This document shows, piece after piece, positions 9,059-17,915 of a stretch of 48,452 bases of DNA. This DNA is from CAZIVO01 sp964542765. GTDB lineage: Bacteria > Planctomycetota > UBA1135 > UBA2386. Location: assembly GCA_964542765.1 (NCBI GenBank), contig CAZIVO010000013.1:1-48452 (forward strand), written 5' to 3'. A model generated the notes under the pieces. That model was not told the origin of the DNA and did no database searches. It saw nothing but the letters and a program-made list of their open reading frames with translations. Made by a program: the position numbers and the translations under genes. Every line of letters starts with the position of its first letter. The first letter of the stretch is position 1.

Positions 9059-9550
9059 TCAGTGGTCGTGGCAGCCATCAGGCGAGTGGGGGTGACCATG
9101 CTCGATCTCCTCCTTCGTCGCTTCACGCATGGCGACGATCTCGACCTCGAACTTCAGATCCTCGCCGGCGAGTGGATGGTTGAGGTCGATGGTCACCTGA
9201 TCGCCGGCAACTTTGGCGATCCAGATGGGGAAGACCTTGCCATCCGCGTCTTCTGCGGCTACCTGCATGCCGGCTTCCAGTTCCGCTTCCTCGGGGAACT
9301 GGGAGCGCGGAACTTCCTTGAGTCCGTCCGGATCACGTGGCCCGTAGCCTTCGTCGGCTGGGATTTCGGCCTGGACCTCATCGCCGATCCCTTTTCCTTC
9401 GAGCGCTTGCTCGAGTCCGGGGACGATGTTGCCGTGTCCGTGGAGATACTCGATCGGTTCGGAGTCCTTGGTACTATCGACAGAGCCGTCCCCGAGTGTC
9501 AGGGTGTAGTGAAGGGTGACGACTGTTCCGGCGGTGATGGCATCGCTCAT
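9059..9550 (-). CDS. slyD: FKBP-type peptidyl-prolyl isomerase, SlyD-like
   Basis: A 163-residue cytosolic folding helper that isomerises prolyl bonds and binds unfolded chains. It begins with the FKBP strand VVTLHYTLTLGDG, has YLHGHGNIVPGLEQAL (the SlyD signature) and EGYGPRDP leading into the insert-in-flap chaperone domain (about residues 70-130), then returns to the FKBP core (DLNHPLAGEDLKFEVEI). The tail is rich in histidine (HGHPHSPDGCHDH), a short version of the metal-binding tail that in E. coli SlyD carries nickel. The start at 9550 gives the expected N terminus. It is 38 nt downstream of the symporter large-subunit gene on the same strand, so co-transcription is possible. Confidence 0.92.
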   Translation of the reverse strand: MSDAITAGTVVTLHYTLTLGDGSVDSTKDSEPIEYLHGHGNIVPGLEQALEGKGIGDEVQAEIPADEGYGPRDPDGLKEVPRSQFPEEAELEAGMQVAAEDADGKVFPIWIAKVAGDQVTIDLNHPLAGEDLKFEVEIVAMREATKEEIEHGHPHSPDGCHDH

Positions 9551-9588
9551 TGTCTGATCCTTTCGGTCCGCTCACCATAGAGCGTTGG

Positions 9589-11397
9589 TCAAGATTCTTT
9601 GCTCGGCAAACGGATATGTTCGACGAGATCTTGGATGGCCTGAGGCGGTGGTGCCGTGAACCGGCTGACTGTCATCGCCACCGCAAAATTCAAGACCATG
9701 CCGATGGAGCCGATGCCTTCCGGGCTGATCCCGAACAGCCAGTCCGCCTGGGTCGCCGTTGCCGAGGTCTTGAAATAGACGATATAGCCGCCGGTGAACA
9801 GGATCCCGGTCAGCATGCCGGCGATGGCACCTTGCTTGGTGGTGCGCTTGCTGAAGATTCCCAGGACCAGAATCGGGAAGAAGCTCGATGCCGCCAGGCC
9901 GAAGGCGTAGGCCACCACCTGCGCCACGAATCCGGGCGGATGAATGCCGAAGTAGCCGGCGACCAGAACTGCCAAGCCTGCTGCCACCCGCGCCAGGGTG
10001 AGTTCGGCACGTTCGGATATTCGGGGCGTCAGCACCGACTTGAAGAGGTCGTGTGAGATGGATGAGGAGATCACCAGGAGGAGGCCTGCTGCCGTCGACA
10101 GGGCGGCGGCCAGGGCGCCGGCGGCGACCAGGGCGATCACCCATGCCGGCAGGTTGGCGATCTCGGGATTGGCCAGAACCATGATGTCGCGATCGACGTA
10201 GAGCTCGTTACCGTTCTTACTCGGTTCATTCTTCAGCAGGCGTTCGCCGCGGGCGCTCCGCAGGGGGTCGCCATTCTCGGCGGTTTCGAACTCGGGTGCT
10301 GGGCGACCGCCCCGGGATATCGGCTCGAGGGCATCTCCCGGTCGGTAGTCGATCTTGCCGTCGCCGTTCTTGTCGATCCAGGCGATCAACCCGCTGTTCT
10401 CCCAGTTCTTGAACCAGATGGGAGCCTCGGTGTAGGAGGTGCTGCTGATGGTCTGGATCAGGTTGGCGCGCGCGAAAGCGGCGATCGCCGGTGCTGTCGT
10501 GTAGAGGATGCCGATGAACATCAGGGCCCACATCGCGCTCCAACGAGCTGCGCGGGCGGTCCTCACGGTGTAGAAGCGGATCAGCACATGCGGCAGGCCG
10601 GCGGTGCCCACCATCAAGGCCAGCGTGATCGCCAGCACGTCGGTCATGCTCTTCTTGCCGTCCACGAAGGCGCCGGTGTATTCGGGGAAGCCGAGGTCGC
10701 GATGGAGCTGGTCGATGACCTCGAGCAGCATGCGTCCGGCGTTCGGGCCGTCGGCGATACTCGAGCCGAAACCGATCTGCGGCACCGGGTTGCCGGTGAG
10801 TTGGTAGGAGATGACCCAGGCCGGGATGAGGTAGGCGACGATCAGCACGCAGTATTGTGCGACCTGCGTGTAGGTGATGCCGCGCATACCACCGATGACC
10901 GCGTAGAAGAAGACCAGCGCCATGCCGATGACGACGCCCGTGTTCACGTCCACTTCCAGGAAGCGGGAGAAGACGATCCCGACTCCGCGCATCTGGCCTG
11001 CCACGTAGGTGAAGGAGACGAAGATGGCGCAGAGCACGGCGACCAGCCGGGCGGTCTGGGAGTAGTAGCGATCGCCGACGAATTCGGGGATCGTGAACTT
11101 GCCATACTTGCGGAGATAGGGAGCCAGCAGGAGCGCGAGCAGGACGTAGCCGCCGGTCCACCCCATGAGGTACATGGCACCGGTGTAGCCGGCGAAGGAG
11201 ATCAGTCCCGCCATCGAGATGAAGGATGCCGCGCTCATCCAGTCGGCACCGGTGGCCATGCCGTTGGCGATGGCGGGGACGCCGCGTCCGGCAACGTAGA
11301 AGCCCGATGTGGTCCCTGCCCTGCTCCAGATCGCTACCCCGATATAGAGGGCGAAGGTCAGTCCGACGAGGAGAGCGGTCCAGCCAGTGATACCCAA
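9589..11397 (-). CDS. Na+/substrate symporter large subunit (SSS family, VC_2705-like)
   Basis: A 602-residue inner-membrane sodium:solute symporter with about 13 hydrophobic segments. Near the N terminus is ATGADWMSAASFISMAGL, the sodium-site region of the ActP/VC_2705 group. A large hydrophilic loop (about residues 325-400) contains DKNGDGKIDY, an EF-hand-like acidic motif. I place the start at the TTG at 11397, four nt after the stop of the small-subunit gene and with AGGA a few bases upstream; the open frame extends to an ATG-free position at 11448. A large subunit following a DUF4212 gene is the standard arrangement of the TIGR03648/TIGR03647 pair, so the two probably form one transporter. 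Substrate is unknown; acetate, other short carboxylates or amino acids are typical for relatives. Confidence 0.87.
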   Translation of the reverse strand: MGITGWTALLVGLTFALYIGVAIWSRAGTTSGFYVAGRGVPAIANGMATGADWMSAASFISMAGLISFAGYTGAMYLMGWTGGYVLLALLLAPYLRKYGKFTIPEFVGDRYYSQTARLVAVLCAIFVSFTYVAGQMRGVGIVFSRFLEVDVNTGVVIGMALVFFYAVIGGMRGITYTQVAQYCVLIVAYLIPAWVISYQLTGNPVPQIGFGSSIADGPNAGRMLLEVIDQLHRDLGFPEYTGAFVDGKKSMTDVLAITLALMVGTAGLPHVLIRFYTVRTARAARWSAMWALMFIGILYTTAPAIAAFARANLIQTISSTSYTEAPIWFKNWENSGLIAWIDKNGDGKIDYRPGDALEPISRGGRPAPEFETAENGDPLRSARGERLLKNEPSKNGNELYVDRDIMVLANPEIANLPAWVIALVAAGALAAALSTAAGLLLVISSSISHDLFKSVLTPRISERAELTLARVAAGLAVLVAGYFGIHPPGFVAQVVAYAFGLAASSFFPILVLGIFSKRTTKQGAIAGMLTGILFTGGYIVYFKTSATATQADWLFGISPEGIGSIGMVLNFAVAMTVSRFTAPPPQAIQDLVEHIRLPSKES

Positions 11398-11401
11398 GGG
11401 C

Positions 11402-11659
11402 TCAGTCCTGTGGTTGCTTACGGTCGAGGCGGTCCATCCACAGGGCATAGACCAGGATCAAGAGGATGAAAACGTAGATCGAACCCTGCTGGGCGAACCA
11501 GAAGCCGAGCGGGAAACCGCCGAGGTGGAACTGATTGAGCGGTTCGACGAAGATGATCCCCAGGCCGATCGAAACGAAGGCCCAGATCGCCAGCAGGAGA
11601 GCGATCATCCGCAGGTTGGACCGCCAGTAATCAGCAGCTACGGGAGGTTTTCCTTCCAT
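11402..11659 (-). CDS. Na+/substrate symporter small subunit (DUF4212)
   Basis: An 85-residue membrane protein with two transmembrane segments (about residues 17-37 and 58-75). The diagnostic DUF4212 features are YWRSNLRMI before the first helix, a loop with FPLGFWFAQQGSI, and a short basic tail (MDRLDRKQPQD). The frame is open to 11728, but the ATG at 11659 gives the family N terminus. It lies directly upstream of the large subunit with a 4-nt gap, as is usual for this transporter type. Confidence 0.88.
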   Translation of the reverse strand: MEGKPPVAADYWRSNLRMIALLLAIWAFVSIGLGIIFVEPLNQFHLGGFPLGFWFAQQGSIYVFILLILVYALWMDRLDRKQPQD

Positions 11660-11983
11660 GGCACGCAGGATAGCCACGGACTTCGAACTTCGGTTGCGCT
11701 TTCCGGTCAGATCGACCCGCGCGTACACGGATGGTTCCGATGGGGTTCACTATCTCGAGGCGCATACCTCGACCGCCGGTTCTTTTTTGGCTTTGTGGTT
11801 CGGTAAGAAAAGGCGGTGAGAATGCCGAAATCTCGGCCGCAAGGAGGATTCGGACCATTCTTCGCGGTCTGGTGCGGGTGGGTATAGGGGGGGCGTGTTC
11901 GGGGGATTGTGGGCTATACTCAAGACCTCCTGCCGGTCCTTTTCCCCTACTTCCGCACCGCACGTGTGCGGATCTTCTCTCCC
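11660..11983. promoter_or_regulatory. Divergent intergenic region with a 5'-leader hairpin
   Basis: This stretch separates the symporter operon (-) from the LVIVD-type gene (+). A -10-like TATACT lies at 11915-11920, with no good -35 box. Downstream, a hairpin pairs CCGCAC (11953-11958) with GTGCGG (11966-11971) and ends about 12 nt before the ATG. I see no Shine-Dalgarno sequence there, so the hairpin could affect translation. No coding sequence is recognisable in the rest. Confidence 0.3.
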
Positions 11984-13393
11984 ATGATGAAACTCCAGAT
12001 CCCGATTTTCTCTTTGGCCCTCCTGGCGATTTTTAGCGCTGACGCTTTGGCGCAGAGCAGCAAGAACGTGGCCCTGACCGCTCGGCTCAAGCCGGGCTCG
12101 GCGAGGTTCAATGATGTCTGGGGCTATCGCGATGCTAGCACGGGCAAGGAATACGCAATCTTCGGTTCGACCGCTGGAACGTACATCGCTGATTGCACCA
12201 ATGGCGTGGCGATCCAGCGCGGTTATATCCCGGCTACTCGAACGTCCAGCTGGCGTGACATGAAGGTCGTTGGCCAGTATGCCTACGTCGTCACCGAGAG
12301 CACGGGCGGCATGCAGATCATCGACTTGCGCAATCCCGATCAGCCGCGGTTGGCGACGACTTGGGGAGCGAACTATTGGCGCAACGCGCACGGCATCGCG
12401 GTCGATTTTGATACGGGTCTTCTCTACGCGCACGGCACCGGATCAGGGATGCACGTGATCGATGTGAGCAGTCCGACATCGCCGAAGAGGATTGCACAGT
12501 TCTCATCGCCTTACATCCATGACATGTCCATCCAGGATGGTTACGCACACTCTGCTTTCATCTACAGCAACGAGTACGCGATCATGGACGTGAGCAATCT
12601 GCCGTCGATGCCGGTCCTCGGCAAGATCAAGGCTCCCGGTTCGCGCTATTGCCACAACACCTGGCCTACGCGCGACAACAACTATTGCGTGNNNNNNNNN
12701 NGACCGACCGGCATCTTTGACATCACCAACAAGCGGGCTCCGAGACGGATCGCGACCTGGCACACCGGCGGCAGTCGCGCGATCGTTCACAATGCCTACG
12801 TGCGTGATCGGGTCGTGCATATTTCGTACTACACCGAGGGTTATCAGGCTCTCGATCTGAGCAACCCGAGTTCGCCTCAGAATGTCGGCTTCTATGACAC
12901 CTGGCCCGGCTCGAGCAGTGGCTACAATGGTGCTTGGGGCTGCTACCCGTTCCAGCCTTCCGGGCATATTTACCTCAACGACATCAGCACGGGTTTGTAC
13001 GTGTTCAAGCCCAAGTGCGCGGTTCGTTTCTATGGTTCGGTTACCAAGGGCACCACGGCACCCGAGATCCACGCATTCGGCGCGGCCTATTCCGGCAACG
13101 GCAATTTTGCCTTCCAGGTCGAGAATGCGGGTCCGGGTAAGAGGGGCATACTGGTGATCTCGGCTGCCAAGGCCAACGCCAACGTCAAGGGTTTGCGGAT
13201 CAACGTCAGCCTCAATGGCGCCATCGCCATTCCTTTCCAGACCAACAGCAGCGGTGAAGCCACGATCAAGGCTCCGGTGCCGTCGAGGGTGACCAAGGGC
13301 CTGCTCTACGCGCAGGGCTTTGTCATGGATGCCAGCGGTCCGTTGGGTATTGCCGCGACCCAAGGCATGGAGGTCGAGGCCTTCGTCAAGTAA
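11984..13393 (+). CDS. Secreted LVIVD/choice-of-anchor-B-type beta-propeller protein
   Basis: About 469 residues, interrupted by a 10-N gap at 12692-12701. The ATG-ATG pair at 11984/11987 precedes a signal peptide ending near DALAQ. The body repeats the pattern of a short strand, then IxDLRNPDQPRLATT or VIDVSSPTSPKRIAQF, characteristic of LVIVD repeats, and the whole resembles choice-of-anchor-B proteins (NDVWGYRD, WRDMKVV, HNTWPTRDNNYC). Function in the family is unknown; such propellers are usually surface-exposed. The last ~120 residues, after FKPKC, form a beta-rich domain similar in pattern to the ends of the LamG and CotH proteins further on. The reading frame is the same on both sides of the N run, but the true gap size is unknown and a Thr/Gly-rich stretch may be missing. 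Confidence 0.78.
   Translation: MMKLQIPIFSLALLAIFSADALAQSSKNVALTARLKPGSARFNDVWGYRDASTGKEYAIFGSTAGTYIADCTNGVAIQRGYIPATRTSSWRDMKVVGQYAYVVTESTGGMQIIDLRNPDQPRLATTWGANYWRNAHGIAVDFDTGLLYAHGTGSGMHVIDVSSPTSPKRIAQFSSPYIHDMSIQDGYAHSAFIYSNEYAIMDVSNLPSMPVLGKIKAPGSRYCHNTWPTRDNNYCVXXXXPTGIFDITNKRAPRRIATWHTGGSRAIVHNAYVRDRVVHISYYTEGYQALDLSNPSSPQNVGFYDTWPGSSSGYNGAWGCYPFQPSGHIYLNDISTGLYVFKPKCAVRFYGSVTKGTTAPEIHAFGAAYSGNGNFAFQVENAGPGKRGILVISAAKANANVKGLRINVSLNGAIAIPFQTNSSGEATIKAPVPSRVTKGLLYAQGFVMDASGPLGIAATQGMEVEAFVK
12692..12701. other. Assembly gap of 10 N inside a gene
   Basis: Ten N inside the LVIVD-type gene. The frame is preserved across it only if the estimated gap length is right modulo 3. Confidence 0.99.
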
Positions 13394-13468
13394 CGGCGAC
13401 GGCTACCGGCGAATTCCAGAGCGCTCCGCCCTCGTCGGGTCGGGGCGCTTTGCGTACCATCGCCACCC

Positions 13469-14869
13469 ATGCTCGCGCTTGCGCTCAGCCTCTTTCTTGC
13501 CCAAGAACCGGATCTCGTCAATGGCTCGCTGGCGGAGTGGAAGGGTGGCCGGCCCGTCGGATGGACGATCGGGCAGGGTGCTGGTAACCGTAGCGGCAGC
13601 GCTGTCAGCCTGATCGAGAAGGTAGTCGACGGTGGCGCTTGTCTGCGGGGTGATGCGAGTACGGGTCGTTGGCTTCTCCTTTCGCAGTCCTTGCCGCTGA
13701 AAGTTGGCGATGCCTTCCGCCTCAGCTTCGAGGCCAGAGCTTTTGATTTGCGGCAGGAGGGTGATCAGTGGCCGAGCCATCATGTCGGCATGTCCTTCTT
13801 CGGTGGGGGCGGTGAGAGCAGGACACCCCATCGCCGGCGGATCGCCAGCGAGAAATGGACGGATGAGGAGATCGTCGGCCGGGTGCCGGCCTGGGCGAAA
13901 CGATCTGATGTCCAGGTGCTGTTGTCGATGAGTGGAACTCTCGAGGTCAGAAACTTCCACATCGAACGGCTGAAGCCGGAGCAGAGTTTTGAAGTGCTCG
14001 TGCGCCACATGGATCGCTACTACAGCTATTTCAATCACCGCGAAATCGACTGGCCAGGGGTGGTGTCCCGTCATGAAAATGGTTCCGGGACTTTCGTGGA
14101 GCGCATCGTTGCCATGCTTGGCGAACTTCGAGATCCCCATGTCGTGGTTTCGGAGCCTGGTGGCAAGCAACTGCGAACCTGGACACCCGAACTCCATTAC
14201 AACTTCAGTCATGAGGCCGTCATCTCGCGGTTACGCGAGGTCAAGCAGATCGGTCGCAATAGCCTCGTCGGTCGAACCGAGGAGGGATTCGGGTATCTCG
14301 CTGTAGGCTCCTTGATCGGTGACGGTGATGTGTTCGACCAGCTTGAAGCTGCGGTTGGAGCGATGCTTGACGTGCGTGGATTTCTGGTCGATCTCCGTGC
14401 GAATGGTGGTGGTTGGGAGGCGAACGCGATTCGGGTGGGGGCGTTGTTTTGCGACAAGGAACGGGTCTATGCACGGGTTTGCTACCGCTCGGGACCTGCC
14501 CACGATGCGTTCACTCCTGCGGAAGATCGGTCGATCAAGCCGCGTGAGGGCGCGACCTTTACCGGCCCTGTCATCTGCCTGATCGGAGGGGCTTGCGTGA
14601 GCAGCGGCGAGGCTCTTGCCCTGATGTTCAAGTCCATGCCCCACGCGACCTTGCTCGGTCAGCCCACCCAGGGTGCCAGCGGAAACCCACAACCGGTGGT
14701 GCTTCCCAATGGTGTGCGCATCACCTTTTCTCGCTGGGTTGCGATGCGGCCTGACGGTTCCGTTTATGAAGGAGAAGGGGTCCAGCCCGACATTCTCGTC
14801 GCCCACGAGAAGGAAGGCGACTCGACCTTCGAAGCGGCGATCGAAGAACTCAAAAAGCGGCTGAAGTGA
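13469..14869 (+). CDS. Secreted S41-family serine peptidase (C-terminal processing peptidase-like)
   Basis: A 466-residue protein with a short N-terminal hydrophobic leader (MLALALSLFLAQ). Residues about 15-165 form a beta-sandwich-like domain (NGSLAEWKGGRPVGW opening, as in carbohydrate-binding-type modules). A helical bundle follows (about 170-220, DRYYSYFNHREIDW), then the S41 catalytic core. The core shows GFLVDLRANGGGW (about 304-316), the nucleophile region GGACVSSGEALAL (373-385, catalytic Ser378 or Ser379 with Glu381 nearby) and GQPTQGASGNP. No PDZ domain is evident. The lysine usual in CtpA-type enzymes after the GxxT motif is not in the expected place, so it fits the tricorn/retinoid-binding-protein-like branch better. 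It converges with the lipoprotein operon, 14 nt away. Confidence 0.8.
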   Translation: MLALALSLFLAQEPDLVNGSLAEWKGGRPVGWTIGQGAGNRSGSAVSLIEKVVDGGACLRGDASTGRWLLLSQSLPLKVGDAFRLSFEARAFDLRQEGDQWPSHHVGMSFFGGGGESRTPHRRRIASEKWTDEEIVGRVPAWAKRSDVQVLLSMSGTLEVRNFHIERLKPEQSFEVLVRHMDRYYSYFNHREIDWPGVVSRHENGSGTFVERIVAMLGELRDPHVVVSEPGGKQLRTWTPELHYNFSHEAVISRLREVKQIGRNSLVGRTEEGFGYLAVGSLIGDGDVFDQLEAAVGAMLDVRGFLVDLRANGGGWEANAIRVGALFCDKERVYARVCYRSGPAHDAFTPAEDRSIKPREGATFTGPVICLIGGACVSSGEALALMFKSMPHATLLGQPTQGASGNPQPVVLPNGVRITFSRWVAMRPDGSVYEGEGVQPDILVAHEKEGDSTFEAAIEELKKRLK

Positions 14870-14883
14870 TGGCCGCGGACGGG

Positions 14884-16239
14884 TCAGTTGCTCACCTGGG
14901 CAGGGTCCGAAGTGAGAGGTGGTGGCCCGCCGTTCAGGGTGGGGACCTGTGCCAGCACATAGGTATTGAACCCATCGCGCACCAGGACTCTTACCGTCTG
15001 GGGAACACCGGTGGGGGTTCCGCGCCGGCCCGAGCGTAGGGCGATGTTGTATTCCCCGGCCGGCATCTCGATTCGCGTGACCTGGAGCGTTGCTGGCAAG
15101 AGGCTCCAGCAGCGCAGGTCTGCTGCTTCTGCCGCGGTCCACAGGAAGCCGGCGATCGAGATGCCTATATCAGCCGTGCGGTTGTAGTCAGGGTCTTCGG
15201 GGTCGTTCTCGATGGCTTCCTTGGCACCTTCGGTGATGGCGATCTTGAATGCTCGCCGGAGGAGGGCGCGGGCGATCGCGTGTTCGCGCAGCGCCTTGAA
15301 CTCGACTTGCGCGGTCCGTTCGATATCAGTGATGGCAGCGGTTTCCCCCATGGGCGTGCCATCGACGAAGACATGCACAGAATCGGGGTTGTCGCTCCGA
15401 TAGGCCAGTTCCGGGATGGGAACGGAAACTGTGTTGAGAAGCGTTGCCCGCCTGCTGGAATTGACCCAGATTGCCTGCGCCAGTGCGAGCGCGTCTTCGC
15501 CTACTCTTTGTTGCGTTTCGATCCGAGTTGGTCCGTGGCCGACAAGCGCAATGATGTGCACGACCCCGTTTCCCTTTGCTGAATGTTGCCCCTCCCGGGA
15601 TCGCCGGAGGTCTTCCTTGGCGAAGGCAAATTTCGGCTCGAGGGCGAGGACCTTCTCGAAAGATCGTCGCGCTGAATCCAGATGGACAGGATCTTCTTCG
15701 TTGATGATGCCGCGCAGATAGGAGCCGAAGGCGACCAGCTTGTAAGCCTTTTTGGGGTTGTAGCTCTCTCCTTCGCCGAAGTTGTCGATGATCTCGCGCT
15801 GCCGCTCGAGCACTTGCAGAGCATAGGCGTCGGCGTCCTGGTTCCCATTTACGAGATTGATCGCCGCTAGCAGGGCTCTCACCAGGACGTGCTCGTAGTC
15901 TGCACCGCCGTAGTCGAGTTGGCGGTCATCTGCGAGGGCGGCGCCGAGCCAGGATGACGCGCTCGTGTCTCGATGGTCGTCGAGTGCGTCTCGCGCGGAG
16001 CGGAGTTGGGCCTCGGCCACACCAGGGTTTCCCAGAGCGAGTTCGACCAAGGCTTGCTCGAGGGCGAAGACATGGTCATTGCTCGGGTCTGCTTCACGGG
16101 CAGCGATCAACTGATCGCGCGCGACGAGATAGTCTCCGGTGTCGAAGGCGCCGCGGATCTCTGGCATCGGGTTGCTGGCACACCCACAGAGGATGGCCAG
16201 AAACAAGGCTGCACCACGGCACGTCAAAAGCGCCTTCAC
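14884..16239 (-). CDS. COG3014-like lipoprotein of a peptidoglycan/LpoB-type cluster
   Basis: A 451-residue lipoprotein with lipobox LCGC (Cys20). Residues about 28-230 are helical and TPR-like (GDYLVARDQLIAAREADPSNDH, RRSFEKVLALEPKFAFAKEDL). The second half is a beta-rich domain with VVHIIALVGHGPTRIE and SVPIPELAYR. The layout matches the COG3014 family, whose genes commonly sit beside lpoB-like genes; the molecular function is unknown. It is the last gene of a three-lipoprotein minus-strand run, 12 nt after the LpoB-like gene, so the two are probably translated from one mRNA. Family call rests on motif pattern and gene context. Confidence 0.68.
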   Translation of the reverse strand: MKALLTCRGAALFLAILCGCASNPMPEIRGAFDTGDYLVARDQLIAAREADPSNDHVFALEQALVELALGNPGVAEAQLRSARDALDDHRDTSASSWLGAALADDRQLDYGGADYEHVLVRALLAAINLVNGNQDADAYALQVLERQREIIDNFGEGESYNPKKAYKLVAFGSYLRGIINEEDPVHLDSARRSFEKVLALEPKFAFAKEDLRRSREGQHSAKGNGVVHIIALVGHGPTRIETQQRVGEDALALAQAIWVNSSRRATLLNTVSVPIPELAYRSDNPDSVHVFVDGTPMGETAAITDIERTAQVEFKALREHAIARALLRRAFKIAITEGAKEAIENDPEDPDYNRTADIGISIAGFLWTAAEAADLRCWSLLPATLQVTRIEMPAGEYNIALRSGRRGTPTGVPQTVRVLVRDGFNTYVLAQVPTLNGGPPPLTSDPAQVSN

Positions 16240-16251
16240 GAGTCCTCCGGC

Positions 16252-16863
16252 TTACTTGCTGTATTCCTTACGTAGGCGTTCAGATTCCTTCTCGTTCCAA
16301 CCGGTTTTCAGGTCCACAAGCTCGAGTGTCAGCATGTAATTGCGCTGCTTGAGATCGTTGGCCTCGGTGGTTCCTGTGGTCAGCTTGGAGTAGAGCAAGC
16401 ACTCGACAGGCATCCCTTTCGCCTCCAGGATTTTGAGAAACTGCCGCCGATATGTGGGGAGATAGAGCTGGTCAGGCCGTAGTCGGCCTTCCCGCAGTGC
16501 GGCGTTGACGAAGCGGATGCTGACGTTGCGGTAGCGGGAGGAGGTGTTGATGCTGGTGTCGATGAGTTCGTAGAGTTGCTCGCTCCAGTCTCCGAGCTCT
16601 TCACCACTCGAGTTTTCAATGGGAAGGCTGGCAACCAAAAGTTTGGGACTTCCGCTGTTTTGCGTGCTGTGGTTCCGGAGGAGCTTGCCGACAACGCCCT
16701 CGATCAGGCGGTCGTAGGTGGGTGCTCCAGCTCTTTTGGTGCCGACGATATCTTCTTCGTCGTCAGCCATGATGCGAGCGCTTGGATTGGATTTGCAGCT
16801 GATCGGTGTCAGGCAAAGGACTGTGAGCAGGGGTGTGATCCAGATCAGATGATTGGTTTTCAT
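16252..16863 (-). CDS. LpoB-like penicillin-binding-protein activator lipoprotein
   Basis: A 203-residue lipoprotein with lipobox PISC (Cys23). A disordered linker follows, then a compact alpha/beta domain: LLVASLPIENSSGE, WSEQLYELIDTSINTSSRYR (helix with the LpoB-like TSSR turn), FVNAALREGRLRPDQL, and a C-terminal YMLTLELVDLKTGWNEKE ending in a basic tail. This is the pattern of LpoB (PF13036), which in E. coli reaches through the peptidoglycan to activate PBP1B. The domain also resembles curli CsgG-type proteins. Start at 16863. It is upstream of the COG3014-like gene by 12 nt and 43 nt after the FlgO-like gene, an arrangement known from other bacteria. Whether it activates a PBP here is inference. 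Confidence 0.72.
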   Translation of the reverse strand: MKTNHLIWITPLLTVLCLTPISCKSNPSARIMADDEEDIVGTKRAGAPTYDRLIEGVVGKLLRNHSTQNSGSPKLLVASLPIENSSGEELGDWSEQLYELIDTSINTSSRYRNVSIRFVNAALREGRLRPDQLYLPTYRRQFLKILEAKGMPVECLLYSKLTTGTTEANDLKQRNYMLTLELVDLKTGWNEKESERLRKEYSK

Positions 16864-16906
16864 GACTAATATTTTTTGTAAGGATAAGTGGTGTGGTCGC
16901 GACGAT

Positions 16907-17587
16907 TCACCGTTGTGTGATCGACTCGATGTCCCATTTGCTACTTGTTTGATAGTAGCGATGGAGCTGCTCGGCTAGCGGGCCATCCTCTAGCTTGCTT
17001 CGATAGGCCGCTACTGTTGCGCGATCCGCAGCACGTTTGCAGACCCAGTTGATCTGAAGGGTTTCGTCCTTCTCGATGCGATTGAAAATCTTACGTTCGA
17101 CCGAGCCGAAGACGAAGTAGTCGGCCTCGATCTTTTTGCTCAGAACGTAGACGTCTTCGTTGCCGCGTAGTTCGTGCAAGCCGGAGTCCTTGGCGAGGAG
17201 ATCGTTCTGTAGACCTGATCCGGCGACGATTTCCTGGACCCCCTCTTCTTCGAGGTTGGTCGCGGTCTCGTCCATGAGGAATTCGCCGAGACCATTGACA
17301 TGGCTTTCGGCCTGATCAGAGGTTCTTGTGAGGGCTGGGAAGATGGCGATGACACCTGGTTTTTCCCTGTGAGCGGCTACGAGATCGGCGACGAATTGAC
17401 GCAGAAAGTTTGCCTCCGCCGGGGATTTACTCCGTAGATAGGAGGAGCTTCGCCGGTTGGGGTCGTAAGTCCTGTCAGTGTCGACACCCGGAATTTTTTT
17501 GTGGGGGATGCGTTCGGGGCTGCTGCCGCAGCTGGCGAGGCCGAGCAGGGCTATCAGGATCGTGATCGGGCACAGATGAGTCATCAT
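16907..17587 (-). CDS. FlgO/LpoB-like lipoprotein, first gene of the lipoprotein cluster
   Basis: A 226-residue lipoprotein with lipobox LASC (Cys21). After a low-complexity linker, the domain from about residue 60 shows GVIAIFPALTRTSD, a helix around GLGEFLMDETATNLEEEGV, a LHELRGNEDVYVLSKK segment, and ADYFVFGSVERK followed by an INWVCKRAAD strand. A first strand carrying a short peptide, then a helix and a late GAxY-type strand, is the CsgG/FlgO/LpoB superfamily fold. In Vibrio FlgO is a flagellar outer-membrane lipoprotein, but no flagellar gene is near here, so a role with the adjacent LpoB-like protein is more likely. The MM start leaves 17584 as an alternative. Confidence 0.6.
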   Translation of the reverse strand: MMTHLCPITILIALLGLASCGSSPERIPHKKIPGVDTDRTYDPNRRSSSYLRSKSPAEANFLRQFVADLVAAHREKPGVIAIFPALTRTSDQAESHVNGLGEFLMDETATNLEEEGVQEIVAGSGLQNDLLAKDSGLHELRGNEDVYVLSKKIEADYFVFGSVERKIFNRIEKDETLQINWVCKRAADRATVAAYRSKLEDGPLAEQLHRYYQTSSKWDIESITQR

Positions 17588-17915
17588 GGTATTTCCCTTC
17601 GGTCGGGCAGAACTTTTGCAATCACCATGCCAAGCGGGACAGAGCTGGACCAGGGTTTATATGGCGGGCGGTGTGTTTCCTGAGGCGGTGACTACAGGCC
17701 CTGGGGACCCCTGATTCCGGTGGAAACTCCTTCTTTCGTGATTCCTTGCCGATGCTGGTGGATGTTTTGAGTGTCGCTCTTGGGCAACACCGTGGTTGTC
17801 CCCGGGGGCGGACAGCCCTTGGCGGATCGCTGTCTCTTCCAAGTGCGTGTCAGTCCGGTAGCATGCCAGCCCACAGCGTGTAGTCAGGATTTCTCATTTG
17901 TAAAGGTATCCACGC
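17588..17915. promoter_or_regulatory. Divergent intergenic region between the lipoprotein operon and pruA
   Basis: This 328-nt stretch must carry promoters for both sides. I see an imperfect hairpin (GGGCAAC pairing with GTTGTCCC near 17782-17804), no confident promoter boxes and no coding signal. Confidence 0.25.
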
